NCBI GenBank assembly: GCA_003695725.1
Contig: RFHX01000219.1
Location: 1 to 5,024 of the forward strand
DNA length: 5,024 bases
DNA from: J061 sp003695725 [NCBI: Candidatus Schekmanbacteria bacterium]
GTDB lineage: Bacteria; Schekmanbacteria; GWA2-38-11
Direction of reading: 5' to 3'
In this document: positions 4,691-5,024 of the stretch, piece by piece
Layout: the number at the start of each line of letters is the position of its first letter
Position numbering within the stretch: position 1 is the stretch's first letter
The notes under the pieces: model-generated
Told to the model about the DNA's origin: nothing
The model's input: only the letters and a program-made list of their open reading frames with translations
The model's database searches: none
Translations under genes and position numbers: made by a program

Positions 4691-5024
4691 GTGAAAAAAG
4701 ATAAAAAAAATCCAGTCATAGATTTTTTAAGTTCAATTAGGTTAGCCATATATCTTCTAATAATATTAGCTCTTGCCTCCATAATTGGGACTGTTATTCA
4801 ACAGGAAGGCACTGAATCACAGCAGAAAATCATTCTAAACCTTGGCTACAATGTTAGCAATGCTCTTAGTTTTTTTGGCATTATAGATAAACCTCAATCA
4901 ATGGATAAGATTTATGAAATCGGTCTAAAAGCATACAACATCTTTGATAAAGCACAGCTTTTTGATATGTATCATTCATGGTGGTTTATTGCATTGATAA
5001 TCCTTTTTGCAATAAATCTATTTC
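4691..5024 (+). CDS. resB: Cytochrome c biogenesis protein ResB (Ccs1), N-terminal part, runs off window
   Basis: The first 111 codons of a ResB/Ccs1 protein, the inner-membrane partner of CcsA/ResC in system II cytochrome c maturation. The complex carries haem across the membrane and attaches it to CxxCH motifs. Visible features: a short basic N-terminus, LSSIRLAIYLLIILALASII (13-32) as transmembrane helix 1, then GTVIQQ (33-38), a periplasmic loop, and the conserved DMYHSWWF (92-99) starting transmembrane helix 2. The start is probably the GTG at 4691, with a weak GAGTG ribosome binding site at 4679-4683. An in-frame GTG at 4685 is possible but too close to that site, and a stop at 4673-4675 excludes anything longer. 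Weak translation signals contrast with the strong ones of the upstream cytochrome. Both probably belong to one transcription unit, partly separated by the hairpin at 4622-4648. CcsA would be the expected next gene. Confidence 0.9.
   Translation, partial: MKKDKKNPVIDFLSSIRLAIYLLIILALASIIGTVIQQEGTESQQKIILNLGYNVSNALSFFGIIDKPQSMDKIYEIGLKAYNIFDKAQLFDMYHSWWFIALIILFAINLF

Overview
This AT-rich window comes from a bacterium that makes c-type cytochromes in an oxidising periplasm and matures them by the ResB/Ccs (system II) route. A Gram-negative anaerobe or facultative anaerobe of the Desulfobacterota, Nitrospirota or a related candidate phylum fits best: class III cytochrome, C554-like multiheme cytochrome, a ResB homologue and a textbook sigma-54 promoter. 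The lineage is an inference from gene content, not a measured assignment.

Layout. (1) 1-480, +: the C-terminal part of a probable nucleotidyltransferase-family protein, cut by the window edge. (2) 493-1764, -: purD, purine biosynthesis, convergent with the first gene. (3) 1765-1894: divergent intergenic region with a consensus leftward -10 and a small palindrome. (4) 1895-2593, +: a cytidylate-kinase-like P-loop protein. (5) 2603-3880, -: a five-haem periplasmic cytochrome c with a signal peptide and a C-terminal membrane anchor. (6) 3881-4183: a 303-base divergent control region. (7) 4184-4591, +: a small tetrahaem class III (c3-like) cytochrome. (8) a strong hairpin at 4622-4648. (9) 4691 to the window end, +: the N-terminal part of ResB.

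The right half forms a coherent electron-transfer module. Two periplasmic multihaem cytochromes are transcribed away from a shared control region, and the rightward unit runs into the haem-attachment factor ResB. The most notable signal is in the 3881-4183 gap: a GG-N10-GC sigma-54 promoter (4075-4090) in front of the tetrahaem cytochrome. About 100 bp upstream of its predicted start is a 16-10-16 imperfect inverted repeat of TTTTGTCA arms, where an enhancer-binding activator would be expected to sit. A leftward sigma-70-type promoter for the five-haem cytochrome uses one arm of the same repeat as its -35. This suggests, by inference, that the two cytochrome units are regulated together or reciprocally. 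The left half (nucleotidyltransferase, purD, kinase-like gene) looks like ordinary housekeeping or surface-polysaccharide context. I see no mobile element, CRISPR array, tRNA or rRNA.
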